48,343 bases of DNA, taken from positions 1-48,343 of the forward strand of contig CAMLDW010000018.1 of the NCBI GenBank assembly GCA_946479035.1, written 5' to 3'. The notes under the pieces were generated by a model that did not search any database, had not been told where the DNA came from, and was given only the letters and a program-made list of their open reading frames with translations. Made by a program: the position numbers and the translations under genes. Shown piece by piece: positions 1-7,379 of the stretch (within the stretch, counting starts at the first letter, position 1; every line of letters begins with the position of its first letter). This DNA comes from an uncultured Chthonomonadaceae bacterium (GTDB lineage Bacteria > Armatimonadota > Fimbriimonadia > Fimbriimonadales > Fimbriimonadaceae).

Positions 1-1531
1 TTTCGCTGAGCTGCAGCATCGCCATCTCGAGCCTTTCCTGCTGAGCGCGGATCGTCTCGACCGCGATCTTGCGCTCGGTGACGTCGTTGTAGAAGACGCT
101 GACGCCCTCCTCCGACGGGTAGATGCGGAACTCGATCCAAATGCCCTGTTCGCCGAAGAACTGGTCGAAGATCGCCGACTCGCGCTGATCCATCACGCGA
201 TTGATCACCGCGAGGAACTCACTGCCTGCGAGCGAAGGCGAGACGTCGAGCACGGTTCGGCCGATCACCTCCTCGACCGACATGCCGAGCCACTCTGCTG
301 CCGTGTGGTTGACGTAGCGGTAGACGAGGTCCCTGTCCAACGTGACGAAGGCGTCCTTAATGCTCTCCAGGATCGCAGCGACCCGCTCGTTCGCCTTTTG
401 CGCCGCTTGCTCCGCTTCCTTTTGCTTCGTGATGTCGGCGCAGGCGATGAGCGCGGCGGTCGGCTCCTGCCTCGATGCCCTCATCGGGAAGACGCTGACG
501 AGCAACCGCCTCTGCCCTTCTGGCGTGCGGGCCTCGAGCTCGATGTTCGTGAGGTGGTTTCCTCTGAACGCTTCTGCGATCAGTCCCTTGAGCACGAAGT
601 CGTTGTCGAGGCTGAAAAAGCGCCCGAAGATCGTCTTTTGGATCGTCTGGTGCCAGTCGACGCCGAACATCTTCGTCGCGGCGTCGTTCCACTCGAACAC
701 CGTGCCGGACTCGTCGACGGAGAAGCACGCGAACGGGACTCCGTGAAAGAGGTCCTCGAAGCGCGCGGAGGCCTGCTTCAGGAACACGTTGCTCGACGTG
801 GTCTCGTCGTAGGCTGTGCTGAGTACGAGGTGCCGCTCCTTGAGCTCGTTGTTCGCTTTCTCGAGCTGGCCCCTTACGACCTCGAGCTCGTCGGCGCGCT
901 GGCTCGCGCTGGCTTGCGAGTCTTCGAGCTGCCTAAGTGTTTCGCGCAGCCGACTGCTCAAGGGCCCGAGGACGATCAGGGCGACGAGCCCGACAAAAAC
1001 GATACTGACCACGAGCATCCACACTTGGGTCGTCCGAACGTGGTTGAGGCGCTGCATGGACTCGCGGTCCAGCGCCTGTTCGACCCGCTTGATTTCGACG
1101 TCAAACCTCTGCTGGTTTGTGCGGAGTTCGATGCGCACAGCCTTCGGGTCGCCGATTGCCCCCATCTCCGCGATCCCGTTGCTGGCGCCAACGATGTGCG
1201 CGAGAGGCACGTTGATGTCGCGCAGGAGCAGCTTTGCCTCACCGTCGATGACCGGGCTCTGCGTGAGCGTCATCTGGTTGGCGCCGAGCTCGTCGATCGT
1301 CTGTTTGATCCGCGCGCGATCCGGGGGGGACTCGTTGCAGTAGCTGACGGCTGTCTCGCCCAGGATGCGCTGGCGTCCAACGAGATTCGCCATCTCAACT
1401 GTCTTGGCGGCGCGGTCCATCTCGCGTCCGGCGATCTCGTATCCGATAAGTCGAGCGACAGCGAGCGCGCCAAGGATGGCGACGCTCACAACTACCAGCC
1501 AGAATGTGACTCGCTGTGAGGTGGACTTCAA
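1..1531 (-). CDS. membrane sensor with PilJ-type input domain and PAS domains (3' end outside window)
   Basis: Signal-transduction protein, probably a histidine kinase or diguanylate cyclase, but the output domain lies beyond base 1. Reading the minus strand gives about 510 codons without a stop. In order: a first membrane segment (about residues 10-28, FWLVVVSVAILGALAVARL), an extracytoplasmic part with EMANLVGRQRILGETA that resembles the PilJ/nitrate-sensor (type IV pili methyl-accepting) N-terminal domain, a second membrane segment (VWMLVVSIVFVGLVALIVLG), a coiled-coil stretch, a PAS domain (FACFSVDESGTVFEWNDAAT) and a second PAS domain ending in FYNDVTERK. No ATG precedes the first membrane segment in this frame, so I chose a TTG at 1531 (L K S T S Q R V T F W); the frame is closed by a TAG at 1610-1612. 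The Shine-Dalgarno is weak, so the start is uncertain. It is divergent from the PIG-L gene. The long plus-strand frame over this region is antisense. Confidence 0.8.
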   Translation of the reverse strand, partial: MKSTSQRVTFWLVVVSVAILGALAVARLIGYEIAGREMDRAAKTVEMANLVGRQRILGETAVSYCNESPPDRARIKQTIDELGANQMTLTQSPVIDGEAKLLLRDINVPLAHIVGASNGIAEMGAIGDPKAVRIELRTNQQRFDVEIKRVEQALDRESMQRLNHVRTTQVWMLVVSIVFVGLVALIVLGPLSSRLRETLRQLEDSQASASQRADELEVVRGQLEKANNELKERHLVLSTAYDETTSSNVFLKQASARFEDLFHGVPFACFSVDESGTVFEWNDAATKMFGVDWHQTIQKTIFGRFFSLDNDFVLKGLIAEAFRGNHLTNIELEARTPEGQRRLLVSVFPMRASRQEPTAALIACADITKQKEAEQAAQKANERVAAILESIKDAFVTLDRDLVYRYVNHTAAEWLGMSVEEVIGRTVLDVSPSLAGSEFLAVINRVMDQRESAIFDQFFGEQGIWIEFRIYPSEEGVSVFYNDVTERKIAVETIRAQQERLEMAMLQLSE

Positions 1532-1606
1532 GGGGAGGTGGCTCTTGTTCCTGTCTGGTTCAAATTGTCGGCTCGCGAGAGACTGTTCCGACCCGCATTT
1601 CCTTCG

Positions 1607-1657
1607 ATTCTATGTACAAGTCAGTACAGGTTCATTTGAACCTAAAGGCGGTAGTCT
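1607..1657. promoter_or_regulatory. divergent promoter/operator region with two inverted repeats
   Basis: Between the sensor and the PIG-L gene lie TGTAC-N6-GTACA (1613-1628) and the perfect palindrome GGTTCATTTGAACC (1629-1642). A TAGAAT box faces the sensor (1612-1607, minus) and a TAGTCT box (1652-1657, plus) ends 5 nt before the ATG at 1663. Eight bases after TAGAAT on the minus strand is an ATG (1598) opening a 12-codon frame, MRVGTVSREPTI, ending at 1560, 28 nt before the sensor start. The palindromes look like operators shared by both genes; no regulator is identified. Confidence 0.4.
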
Positions 1658-1662
1658 TGGGC

Positions 1663-2484
1663 ATGCGAGGCTGGCTGACGAGGCCGCTGATCGGCAAGAA
1701 AAGGGTCTCCTGGCGGCGGCGGCTGGCGTTCTGGGGCTGCTTCTTCGGCCTCCTCGTCGGCTTCTACTACTGGCAGCCACAACGGTACGAGTTCTTCCCG
1801 CCAGCGGCCCCCGAGCTCAAGCGGGTCTCGCCCGAGGAAGTGGGACTACTTACACCGGGCGTCCGAGTGCTGGTCATCACCGCGCACCCGGACGACAGCG
1901 AGTTCTTCATCGGCGGCACGCTCCTGCGCATAGCATCGACTGGCGCAAAGATCAGGCTCGTCGTCATGACGGACGGCGACAAGGCGTACTATCCGTTCGG
2001 CGTCGACCCGAGCCTGACGCAGACGCGCCGCACCGAGGAAAGGAGGGCCGCTGCGAAATGGAACGGCGAGGTTTTTTTCCTCGGCTATCGCGACGGAAGG
2101 CTGCCAGTGAACGAGCAGACAGTCGGCGACATCGTTTCGCAGCTGCGACAGTTCCAGCCCGACATCGTCATTGCGCAAGACCCCGTGTACCGCCAGCGCA
2201 TCAGCCACAGCGACCACATCGACGCGGGCAGGAACGCGCTGCGCGCCCTCGACCTATGGGGCGGGCACTGCTGGGTCGCGCTAATGGACACGCGAGCCCC
2301 CAGTTGCTTCATCGACATCGACAAACAGTGGCTCGGCAAGGTCGACCTGCTCAAGACGCACGCCAGCCAGTTCCACGGCGAGCGGCTGGAGCTCGTTACC
2401 GGCTTTCTGGCTGAGCGCGCGATGGAGGAAGGCAACCGCGCGGGACTTGGGATGGCCGAGTCGTTCCGGGCATACAGGCGCTAG
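1663..2484 (+). CDS. PIG-L family (LmbE-like) N-acetylglucosaminyl deacetylase, membrane-anchored
   Basis: Zinc-dependent deacetylase of the PIG-L/LmbE family, which removes N-acetyl groups from GlcNAc-type substrates; the real substrate is unknown. The zinc-site signature AHPDDSEFFIGGTLL is present, followed by VVMTDGD, RRTEERRAAAKWNG and the late histidine motif HSDHIDAGRNAL, so the catalytic set looks complete. The N-terminus has a single membrane segment (AFWGCFFGLLVGFYYW), so the enzyme is probably anchored with its domain outside the cytoplasm. The frame stays open upstream to 1516 and an ATG at 1612 is possible, but that start would put the coding sequence through two palindromes. The ATG at 1663 follows a TAGTCT -10-like box by 5 nt and gives a normal signal anchor. 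The stop overlaps the stop of the converging gene by 4 bp. Confidence 0.85.
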   Translation: MRGWLTRPLIGKKRVSWRRRLAFWGCFFGLLVGFYYWQPQRYEFFPPAAPELKRVSPEEVGLLTPGVRVLVITAHPDDSEFFIGGTLLRIASTGAKIRLVVMTDGDKAYYPFGVDPSLTQTRRTEERRAAAKWNGEVFFLGYRDGRLPVNEQTVGDIVSQLRQFQPDIVIAQDPVYRQRISHSDHIDAGRNALRALDLWGGHCWVALMDTRAPSCFIDIDKQWLGKVDLLKTHASQFHGERLELVTGFLAERAMEEGNRAGLGMAESFRAYRR

Positions 2485-2978
2485 CGCGCCTGGTCGAGAA
2501 TCCCCATCATCCCAATCCTGAGGACAATGCCAAGGACGATCCCAGCCACTGTAAGCAGGATCGCGCCGATGAGCAGCGGCCTGCCCTTCGGGTTTCCTCT
2601 CGAAGTCGCAACGGCGCCCATCACGATGCCCGCGCCACCGAGGAAGAGCGGGCAGCAGAAAAGACCGACAACTGCGCAGACCCATCCGATGGTGACCAGC
2701 GTGTCCGTGTTGTCCGGCCCCTGCGGACGTGGGTAGGGCGAACCTGGTCCCGGCGGTTGCACGTACGGCGACGGCCCCGGCTGTTGCGGCTGCTGCGGCT
2801 GATAGGGCTGATGCGTCGCGCCCAAGCCGAGGTCCGCGGCCGTCAGTCTTCGGCCCGTCCCCTCTTCCTCCAAAGGGGTATCTGGCCGCACACGGCCCTC
2901 TTGCATCCACTTCTGGAGCGTCGGTACATCGGCAGGGCCGTACTTGTTGCCGTCGCTCCCGAACACGAAGTACCGCAC
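2481..2978 (-). CDS. GYF_2-like domain plus DUF4190-like membrane protein
   Basis: Small membrane protein of unknown role. The N-terminal ~55 residues (RYFVFGSDGNKYGPADVPTL, then WMQEGRVRPDTPL) match the GYF_2/DUF4339 pattern, in which a YGP-containing module is thought to bind proline-rich partners. A Pro/Gln-rich linker follows, then two hydrophobic segments (TIGWVCAVVGLFCCPLFLGG and LLIGAILLTVAGIVLGIVLR), as in DUF4190-type proteins. I prefer the GTG at 2978 because AAAAGGGGC lies 5-8 nt upstream; an earlier in-frame GTG at 2996 would add MVKGAI. It lies downstream of pnp but is separated from it by a strong terminator. Confidence 0.75.
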   Translation of the reverse strand: MRYFVFGSDGNKYGPADVPTLQKWMQEGRVRPDTPLEEEGTGRRLTAADLGLGATHQPYQPQQPQQPGPSPYVQPPGPGSPYPRPQGPDNTDTLVTIGWVCAVVGLFCCPLFLGGAGIVMGAVATSRGNPKGRPLLIGAILLTVAGIVLGIVLRIGMMGILDQAR

Positions 2979-3000
2979 GATCGCCCCTTTTACCACAACT

Positions 3001-3040
3001 CAAAACAAAACGGGCCCCGCGCTGGAGGCGCGGGGCCCGT
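3001..3040 (-). terminator. rho-independent terminator of pnp
   Basis: Perfect 11-bp stem CGGGCCCCGCG / CGCGGGGCCCG (3011-3021 with 3029-3039) and a 7-nt loop. Read on the minus strand it is followed by TTTTGTTTT and lies 11 nt after the pnp stop codon. Confidence 0.92.
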
Positions 3041-3050
3041 CGAACGACGC

Positions 3051-5336
3051 CTAGTTGCGCGGTCTGAACCGGGCGTTCACGTCTTCGCCTTCGCGCGAAC
3101 GCCCGCCGCCGCCAGGGCCCCCGCGTCCGCCGCGGTCCCTGTCGCGGCCGCCGTCGCGTCCGCCGCGCCCGCGTCCGCCGTATCCGCCGCCGCGATCGTC
3201 GCGGCTCGGGCCCTCAGTCGCAACAGGGTTGTTGATCCGTTCGTGGTCCGGGTTGAGCCCGAGCGCCGAAAGGTTCACACGGCCCATGTCGTCGATCTCA
3301 GCCACGCGCACGTTGATCAGGTCGCCGATCTGCACGGCGTCGTCCGGCCTGCGGATCGGTTTGTCGGTGAGCTGCTCGGTCGGCACCATGCCGTCGCGCC
3401 CGCCTGGCATCTCGACCATCGCTCCGCGCCCCATGAGGCGCGTCACGCGGCCGCTGAACTGCATTCCGACCTCCATGCTCATCGTGCTCGCCTTGATCCT
3501 GTCGATCGCGGCCTGCGCCGATATTCCGTCGGTCGCGGCGATGAGAACTCGGCCGTCCTGTTGGATGTCGATCTCGGTGCCGGTCTCTTCGGTGATCTTG
3601 CGGATGTTCGCACCGCCAGGTCCGATGAGCGCGCCGATCTTCTCCTGCGCGATGTTGACGGTGTAGAGCCGTGGAGCGTTGGGCGAGAGCTCAGCGCGCG
3701 GCGCGGGGATCTCAGCCTCGATGACGTCCAGGATCTTCATCCGTGCGGTCTTGGCTTGCGCGAGCGCGTCGGCCAGGACCTTCTCCGGGATGCCGTCGAG
3801 CTTCGTGTCGAGCTGCAGCGCGGTAATGCCCGCGCGGGTTCCCGCGACCTTGAAGTCCATGTCTCCAGTAAAGTCCTCGACTCCCTGGATGTCCGTGAGC
3901 ACGCGGAACGTCTTGCCGTCCGACATCAGCCCCATCGCGATTCCTGCGACGGGCGCCTTGATCGGCACGCCCGCGTCCATGAGTGCCAGCGTCGAACCGC
4001 AGACCGAGGCCATCGAGGTCGAGCCGTTCGACTCGAGCACTTCGCTCATGAGCAGGCAGGTGTACGGGAAGTCCTCGGTTCCGGCCGGGACTACCGGCTC
4101 GAGCGCACGCTCAGCGAGGGCGCCGTGGCCGACCTCTCGGCGGCCAGGCCCGCGCATCATGCGCACTTCGCCGACCGAGTACGGCGGGAAGTTGTAGAAG
4201 TGCATGTACTTCTTCTCGGAGATGCTCTCGTCGATGGTATCCACCATCTGTGCGTCCTTGGGCATTCCGAGCGTCAGGATCGTCATCACCTGGGTTTGGC
4301 CGCGGGTGAACATTCCCGAGCCGTGCACGCGCGGCAGGATGCCGGCGACCGCCTCCAGCGCACGGATCTCGTCCGGCTTGCGGCCGTCCGGCCGCATCCC
4401 GTCCTCGATGATCGACTTGCGGATGACTTTCTTCACCGCAGAGTCAACGGCGTCTTTCACCTGCGGCAGAAGCACTGCGTCCTCCGCGTACTTCGCCTTG
4501 TACTTCACGACTAGCGTGTCCTCGAGCTCCGACATCGCGCTCTCTCGAGTCGCCTTGTCGGGGTTGAAAATGCCGTCCTTGATCGCCTGGAGCTCGCTCG
4601 AACGGATCTCTTCGATCAGAGCGTCGTCTGTCTTTAGGACGATCGGTACGCGCTTCGGCTTGCCTGCCTTCTCGGCGAACTTCTCGAACTCTCCGCAGAT
4701 CAGCTTGATCGCTTCGTGCGCGATCGTCAGCGCCTTGACCATCATCTCTTCGCTGACTTCGTTGGCGCCTGCCTCGACCATCGAGATCGCGCCCTTGTGC
4801 CCAGCGACCACGAGGTCGAGCTTGGAGACCTTGAGGTCTTCGTTGGAAGGGAACAGCACGAACTCGCCGTCGATGTGCCCGACGCGCACTCCTGCGACCG
4901 GGCCGGCGAACGGGACGTCGGAGACGGCCAGGGCAGCACCCGCGGCATTGATCGCCAGTACGTCGGGCGGCACGTTCTTGTCGACGGAGAACGCCATCGC
5001 GATGATCTGCACGTCGTTGCGCATCCCCTTGGGGAAGAGCGGCCGGAGCGGCCGGTCGATCAGACGGCTAGTCAGGATTGACTTTTCAGAAGGTCGTCCG
5101 CCGCGCTTGACGAAGCCGCCGGGGATCTTGCCGATCGAGTACTTGCGCTCTTCAAAGTCGCAGACCAGCGGCAGGTAATCGATGCCCTCTCGGGCGCTTT
5201 TAGACATGGTCGCCGTTCCAAGCACCACGGTCTCGCCCATGCCTAGTAGCACGGACCCTCCCGCTTGCTTGGCCACGCGACCCGTCTCGATGCTGAGGGT
5301 CTTGCCCCCAACCTCGAATGTGTGGGTATGGATCAT
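3051..5336 (-). CDS. pnp: polyribonucleotide nucleotidyltransferase (PNPase)
   Basis: 3'-to-5' phosphorolytic exoribonuclease of the RNA degradosome; it releases nucleoside diphosphates from RNA and can add tails. The 761 residues show the full PNPase order: a first RNase PH-like domain (about 1-145, KIPGGFVKRGGRPSEKSIL), the helical domain (about 240-320), a second RNase PH domain (about 325-470) with the catalytic stretch DIQGVEDFTGDMDFKVAGT, a KH domain with IGPGGANIRKI (about 575) and an S1 domain (FSGRVTRLMGRGAMVEMPGG). The last 50 or so residues are an unusual Gly/Arg/Asp-rich tail with GGRGRGGRDGGRDRDRGG repeats. The ATG is preceded by AGAGGC. It is co-oriented with rpsO 32 bp upstream, the classic rpsO-pnp pair, and ends at a strong terminator. 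Confidence 0.97.
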   Translation of the reverse strand: MIHTHTFEVGGKTLSIETGRVAKQAGGSVLLGMGETVVLGTATMSKSAREGIDYLPLVCDFEERKYSIGKIPGGFVKRGGRPSEKSILTSRLIDRPLRPLFPKGMRNDVQIIAMAFSVDKNVPPDVLAINAAGAALAVSDVPFAGPVAGVRVGHIDGEFVLFPSNEDLKVSKLDLVVAGHKGAISMVEAGANEVSEEMMVKALTIAHEAIKLICGEFEKFAEKAGKPKRVPIVLKTDDALIEEIRSSELQAIKDGIFNPDKATRESAMSELEDTLVVKYKAKYAEDAVLLPQVKDAVDSAVKKVIRKSIIEDGMRPDGRKPDEIRALEAVAGILPRVHGSGMFTRGQTQVMTILTLGMPKDAQMVDTIDESISEKKYMHFYNFPPYSVGEVRMMRGPGRREVGHGALAERALEPVVPAGTEDFPYTCLLMSEVLESNGSTSMASVCGSTLALMDAGVPIKAPVAGIAMGLMSDGKTFRVLTDIQGVEDFTGDMDFKVAGTRAGITALQLDTKLDGIPEKVLADALAQAKTARMKILDVIEAEIPAPRAELSPNAPRLYTVNIAQEKIGALIGPGGANIRKITEETGTEIDIQQDGRVLIAATDGISAQAAIDRIKASTMSMEVGMQFSGRVTRLMGRGAMVEMPGGRDGMVPTEQLTDKPIRRPDDAVQIGDLINVRVAEIDDMGRVNLSALGLNPDHERINNPVATEGPSRDDRGGGYGGRGRGGRDGGRDRDRGGRGGPGGGGRSREGEDVNARFRPRN

Positions 5337-5349
5337 ATAGCCTCTTTTT

Positions 5350-5364
5350 CCCGGCTCCGCCGGG
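5350..5364 (-). other. hairpin in the rpsO-pnp intergenic mRNA
   Basis: Stem CCCGGC / GCCGGG with a 3-nt loop, between the rpsO stop and the pnp ribosome-binding site. On the minus strand it is followed by AAAAAGAGG rather than a T-run, so it is not a terminator. It could be a processing or regulatory hairpin like the one controlling pnp in enterobacteria, but that is inference. Confidence 0.4.
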
Positions 5365-5368
5365 GTTG

Positions 5369-5650
5369 TCAGTGAGGCTTCACTTCACGAATGCCGAGCT
5401 TTTGGACGAGTTCGCGGTATTTCGCGATGTCCGTCTTCCGCAGATAGCCCTCAAGGCGGCGCCGCTTTCCGACGAGCCGCAGCAGACCCATGCGAGAGTG
5501 GCGATCCTTGTTATTGGTCCGCAAGTGCTCGGTGATCTGCTCGATGCGCGCCTGCATGACGGCGATTTGGACCTCTGCAGACCCTGTGTCGCCCTCCTTG
5601 GACGCGTGTTGCTTGATGACTGCCTGTTTCTTGGCCTTTTCCAGCGGCAT
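5369..5650 (-). CDS. rpsO: 30S ribosomal protein S15
   Basis: Primary 16S rRNA-binding protein of the small-subunit platform. The 93 residues are slightly longer than the usual 88-89 and match S15 throughout: [35 protein letters not shown] and [16 protein letters not shown] are the family's rRNA-contact regions. First gene of the rpsO-pnp pair. The likely Shine-Dalgarno, GGAGG, sits about 16 nt before the ATG, which is longer than usual. A long inverted repeat lies 31 nt upstream of the start and could be the autoregulatory site. Confidence 0.97.
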   Translation of the reverse strand: MPLEKAKKQAVIKQHASKEGDTGSAEVQIAVMQARIEQITEHLRTNNKDRHSRMGLLRLVGKRRRLEGYLRKTDIAKYRELVQKLGIREVKPH

Positions 5651-5680
5651 GTTGTTAGCTGCGAAGCCTCCGGTGAGTCA

Positions 5681-5746
5681 GTCCCGCTCTCGCGGGTTTG
5701 GGGCCGAGCCTATCGATGCCGCTCTGCGCAATCCCGCGAGCGGGAC
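5681..5746 (-). promoter_or_regulatory. long stem-loop in the rpsO leader (candidate S15 autoregulatory element)
   Basis: GTCCCGCTCTCGCGGG (5681-5696) pairs with CCCGCGAGCGGGAC (5733-5746), a 14-bp stem with a 2-nt bulge closing a loop of about 36 nt that itself contains a smaller GAGC/GCTC pairing. It sits 31 nt upstream of the rpsO ATG on the transcribed strand. S15 represses its own mRNA through leader structures in several phyla that do not share sequence, so a lineage-specific element is plausible here. It is not followed by a T-run. Confidence 0.45.
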
Positions 5747-5868
5747 TCCGGACAACGGCACACAGTGGGCTCTTCCCAAGCTCACATGATACCAGGCCGG
5801 GGTCAGAGGTGAGTAGGGTCTAGGGTCTCGGGACTCGCCATTCCAGCCTGCCTCCCCCGATCCTTCAG

Positions 5869-5874
5869 TAAACT
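5869..5874 (+). promoter_or_regulatory. -10-like box TAAACT for gpsA
   Basis: TAAACT ends 6 nt before the gpsA ATG and no Shine-Dalgarno lies between, so transcription would begin at or next to the start codon (leaderless). Confidence 0.45.
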
Positions 5875-5880
5875 CCGGCC

Positions 5881-6867
5881 ATGCAGGTCGCGGTCGTCGG
5901 TGCCGGAAGCTGGGGGACGGCGCTCACCCTAGTCCTTGCAAGGAACGGCCACGACGTCACTCTTTATGGCAGAGAGGACGAGCACTTTCAAGCCCTGCGG
6001 GCCTGTCGCGAGAACCTGACGTACCTTCCAGGCTACATCCTGCCCGCCGAGGTTCAGTACGCGATCTTGGAAGGGGCGCCGGTGGCGGAGGGGACGGTCG
6101 TCGTAGCAGTCCCGTCTGGGGCGATCCGGGACGTCTTGCCGGCGCTCGCCGGGGGCAAGACGGTCTGCATGGCCAGCAAGGGGCTCGACGCCGTCTCGCG
6201 CACAGTGCTCACCGACGTCGTCGCAGAGCGGATGCCGGGCGCCAAGCTCGTCGCCCTGAGCGGCCCCAACCTGGCCGTCGAGCTCGCCCAGGGCGTACCG
6301 ACCGTCGCAGTCGCCGCAAGCCCCGACGAGGCGCTCGCCGAAGAGATACGGGGGCTGTTCATGTCCAAGAGCTACCGCGTGTACGTCTCTGACGACATGC
6401 GCGGCGTCGAGCTGGCGGGCGCTCTGAAGAACGTCATGGCGATCGCCGCTGGCATGAGCGACGGCCTCGGGTATGGGGACAACACGAAGGGAGCGCTGCT
6501 CGCGCGCGGGCTGAACGAGATTGCGCGGCTCGGCGTAAGAATGGGTGCGAGGGTCGGAACGTTTCTCGGTATCGCGGGGGTCGGCGACCTTTTCGCAACG
6601 GCGGCCAGTAGACTGAGCCGCAACTACCGGGTCGGCCTCGGGCTCGGAAAAGGGAGGCACATCGAAGACGTTTTGAGCGAGCTCGGTCAAGTGGCGGAGG
6701 GGGTGCCGACCGCCGACACGGCGGTACGGCTCGCCAGAGAACTGCAAGTACAGGCGCCGATCACGGAAGTGGTCGACTCCGTGATCAAGGGCCGCGTCGC
6801 CCCGCGCGAGGCCGTCTCGCTCCTCATGGAGCGCGCTCCCGCAAAGGAGGGGGAGTTCGGCCAATGA
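5881..6867 (+). CDS. gpsA: glycerol-3-phosphate dehydrogenase [NAD(P)+]
   Basis: Cytoplasmic enzyme that reduces dihydroxyacetone phosphate to sn-glycerol 3-phosphate for phospholipid synthesis. The 328 residues start with the Rossmann motif VVGAGSWGTAL. The family motifs AVPSGAIRDVL, SGPNLAVELAQG, the catalytic-lysine region GVELAGALKNVMAIAAG, GDNTKGALLARGL and GIAGVGDLFATAASRLSRN are all present, with normal length. It starts a plus-strand group in which folK overlaps its end by 4 bp (ATGA), so the two are translationally coupled. The ATG has no Shine-Dalgarno and follows a TAAACT box by 6 nt. Confidence 0.96.
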   Translation: MQVAVVGAGSWGTALTLVLARNGHDVTLYGREDEHFQALRACRENLTYLPGYILPAEVQYAILEGAPVAEGTVVVAVPSGAIRDVLPALAGGKTVCMASKGLDAVSRTVLTDVVAERMPGAKLVALSGPNLAVELAQGVPTVAVAASPDEALAEEIRGLFMSKSYRVYVSDDMRGVELAGALKNVMAIAAGMSDGLGYGDNTKGALLARGLNEIARLGVRMGARVGTFLGIAGVGDLFATAASRLSRNYRVGLGLGKGRHIEDVLSELGQVAEGVPTADTAVRLARELQVQAPITEVVDSVIKGRVAPREAVSLLMERAPAKEGEFGQ

Positions 6868-7379
6868 CGCGCGTCGCGATCGCGTTCGGCAGCAACCTGG
6901 GGGACCGGGAGCGCCACGTGCGCGAAGCGCTGAAGCTTCTCGAGCGCGGCGTCGCGGTCGAGCTGGTCAGCAGCCTCTATGAGACCGCGCCGATGTACGT
7001 CGAAGACCAGCCGTCGTTCCTGAACGGGGTCGCGGTCGGCGAGACGGACCTCGGGCCGATTGCGCTCGTCGCGTTGCTCAAGCAGATCGAGAGGGTGGTC
7101 GGAAGGACGCCGGCCGAGCGGAACGGCCCGCGCGAGATCGACCTCGACCTGGTGCTCTACGGCAGCCTAGTCCTGCGGTCTGAAGGCTCGGTTTCGGTCG
7201 TCGTGCCGCACCCGCGCTTGGCCGAGCGGCGGTTCGTGCTCGAGCCGTTGCACGAGGTCGCCCCGGAGGAGTTCGTCCCCCTCGTTGGCCCGGTCGATGC
7301 GCTGTTGGAAAGGGAAGACGTGGCCTCGCAGTCCGTCAGGAGGTTGGATGCCGCAGTTCCGGTACCGGGCCACAAATAG
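6864..7379 (+). CDS. folK: 2-amino-4-hydroxy-6-hydroxymethyldihydropteridine pyrophosphokinase
   Basis: Transfers pyrophosphate from ATP to 6-hydroxymethyl-7,8-dihydropterin in folate synthesis. The HPPK signatures are clear: AFGSNLGDRERHV at the N-terminus, SSLYETAPMYVEDQPSFLNG, RNGPREIDLDLVLYG (the Mg/ATP site with the D-x-D motif) and VPHPRLAERRFVLEPL. The 171 residues are a normal length. The ATG overlaps the gpsA stop, and the 3' end overlaps the start of the next gene by 32 bp. No folP or folB is in the window. Confidence 0.96.
   Translation: MTRVAIAFGSNLGDRERHVREALKLLERGVAVELVSSLYETAPMYVEDQPSFLNGVAVGETDLGPIALVALLKQIERVVGRTPAERNGPREIDLDLVLYGSLVLRSEGSVSVVVPHPRLAERRFVLEPLHEVAPEEFVPLVGPVDALLEREDVASQSVRRLDAAVPVPGHK

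Noticed and set aside
305..1519. 404-codon plus-strand open frame
   Set aside because: Antisense to the PilJ/PAS sensor, whose minus-strand translation shows clear PAS and membrane segments; the plus-strand product is Arg/Leu/Val-rich without motifs.
2757..4514. 585-codon plus-strand open frame
   Set aside because: Antisense to pnp; an artefact of high GC and codon bias, with His/Arg/Val-rich nonsense composition.
5350..5364. Terminator between rpsO and pnp
   Set aside because: The hairpin is followed by an A-rich rather than T-rich tract on the transcribed strand.
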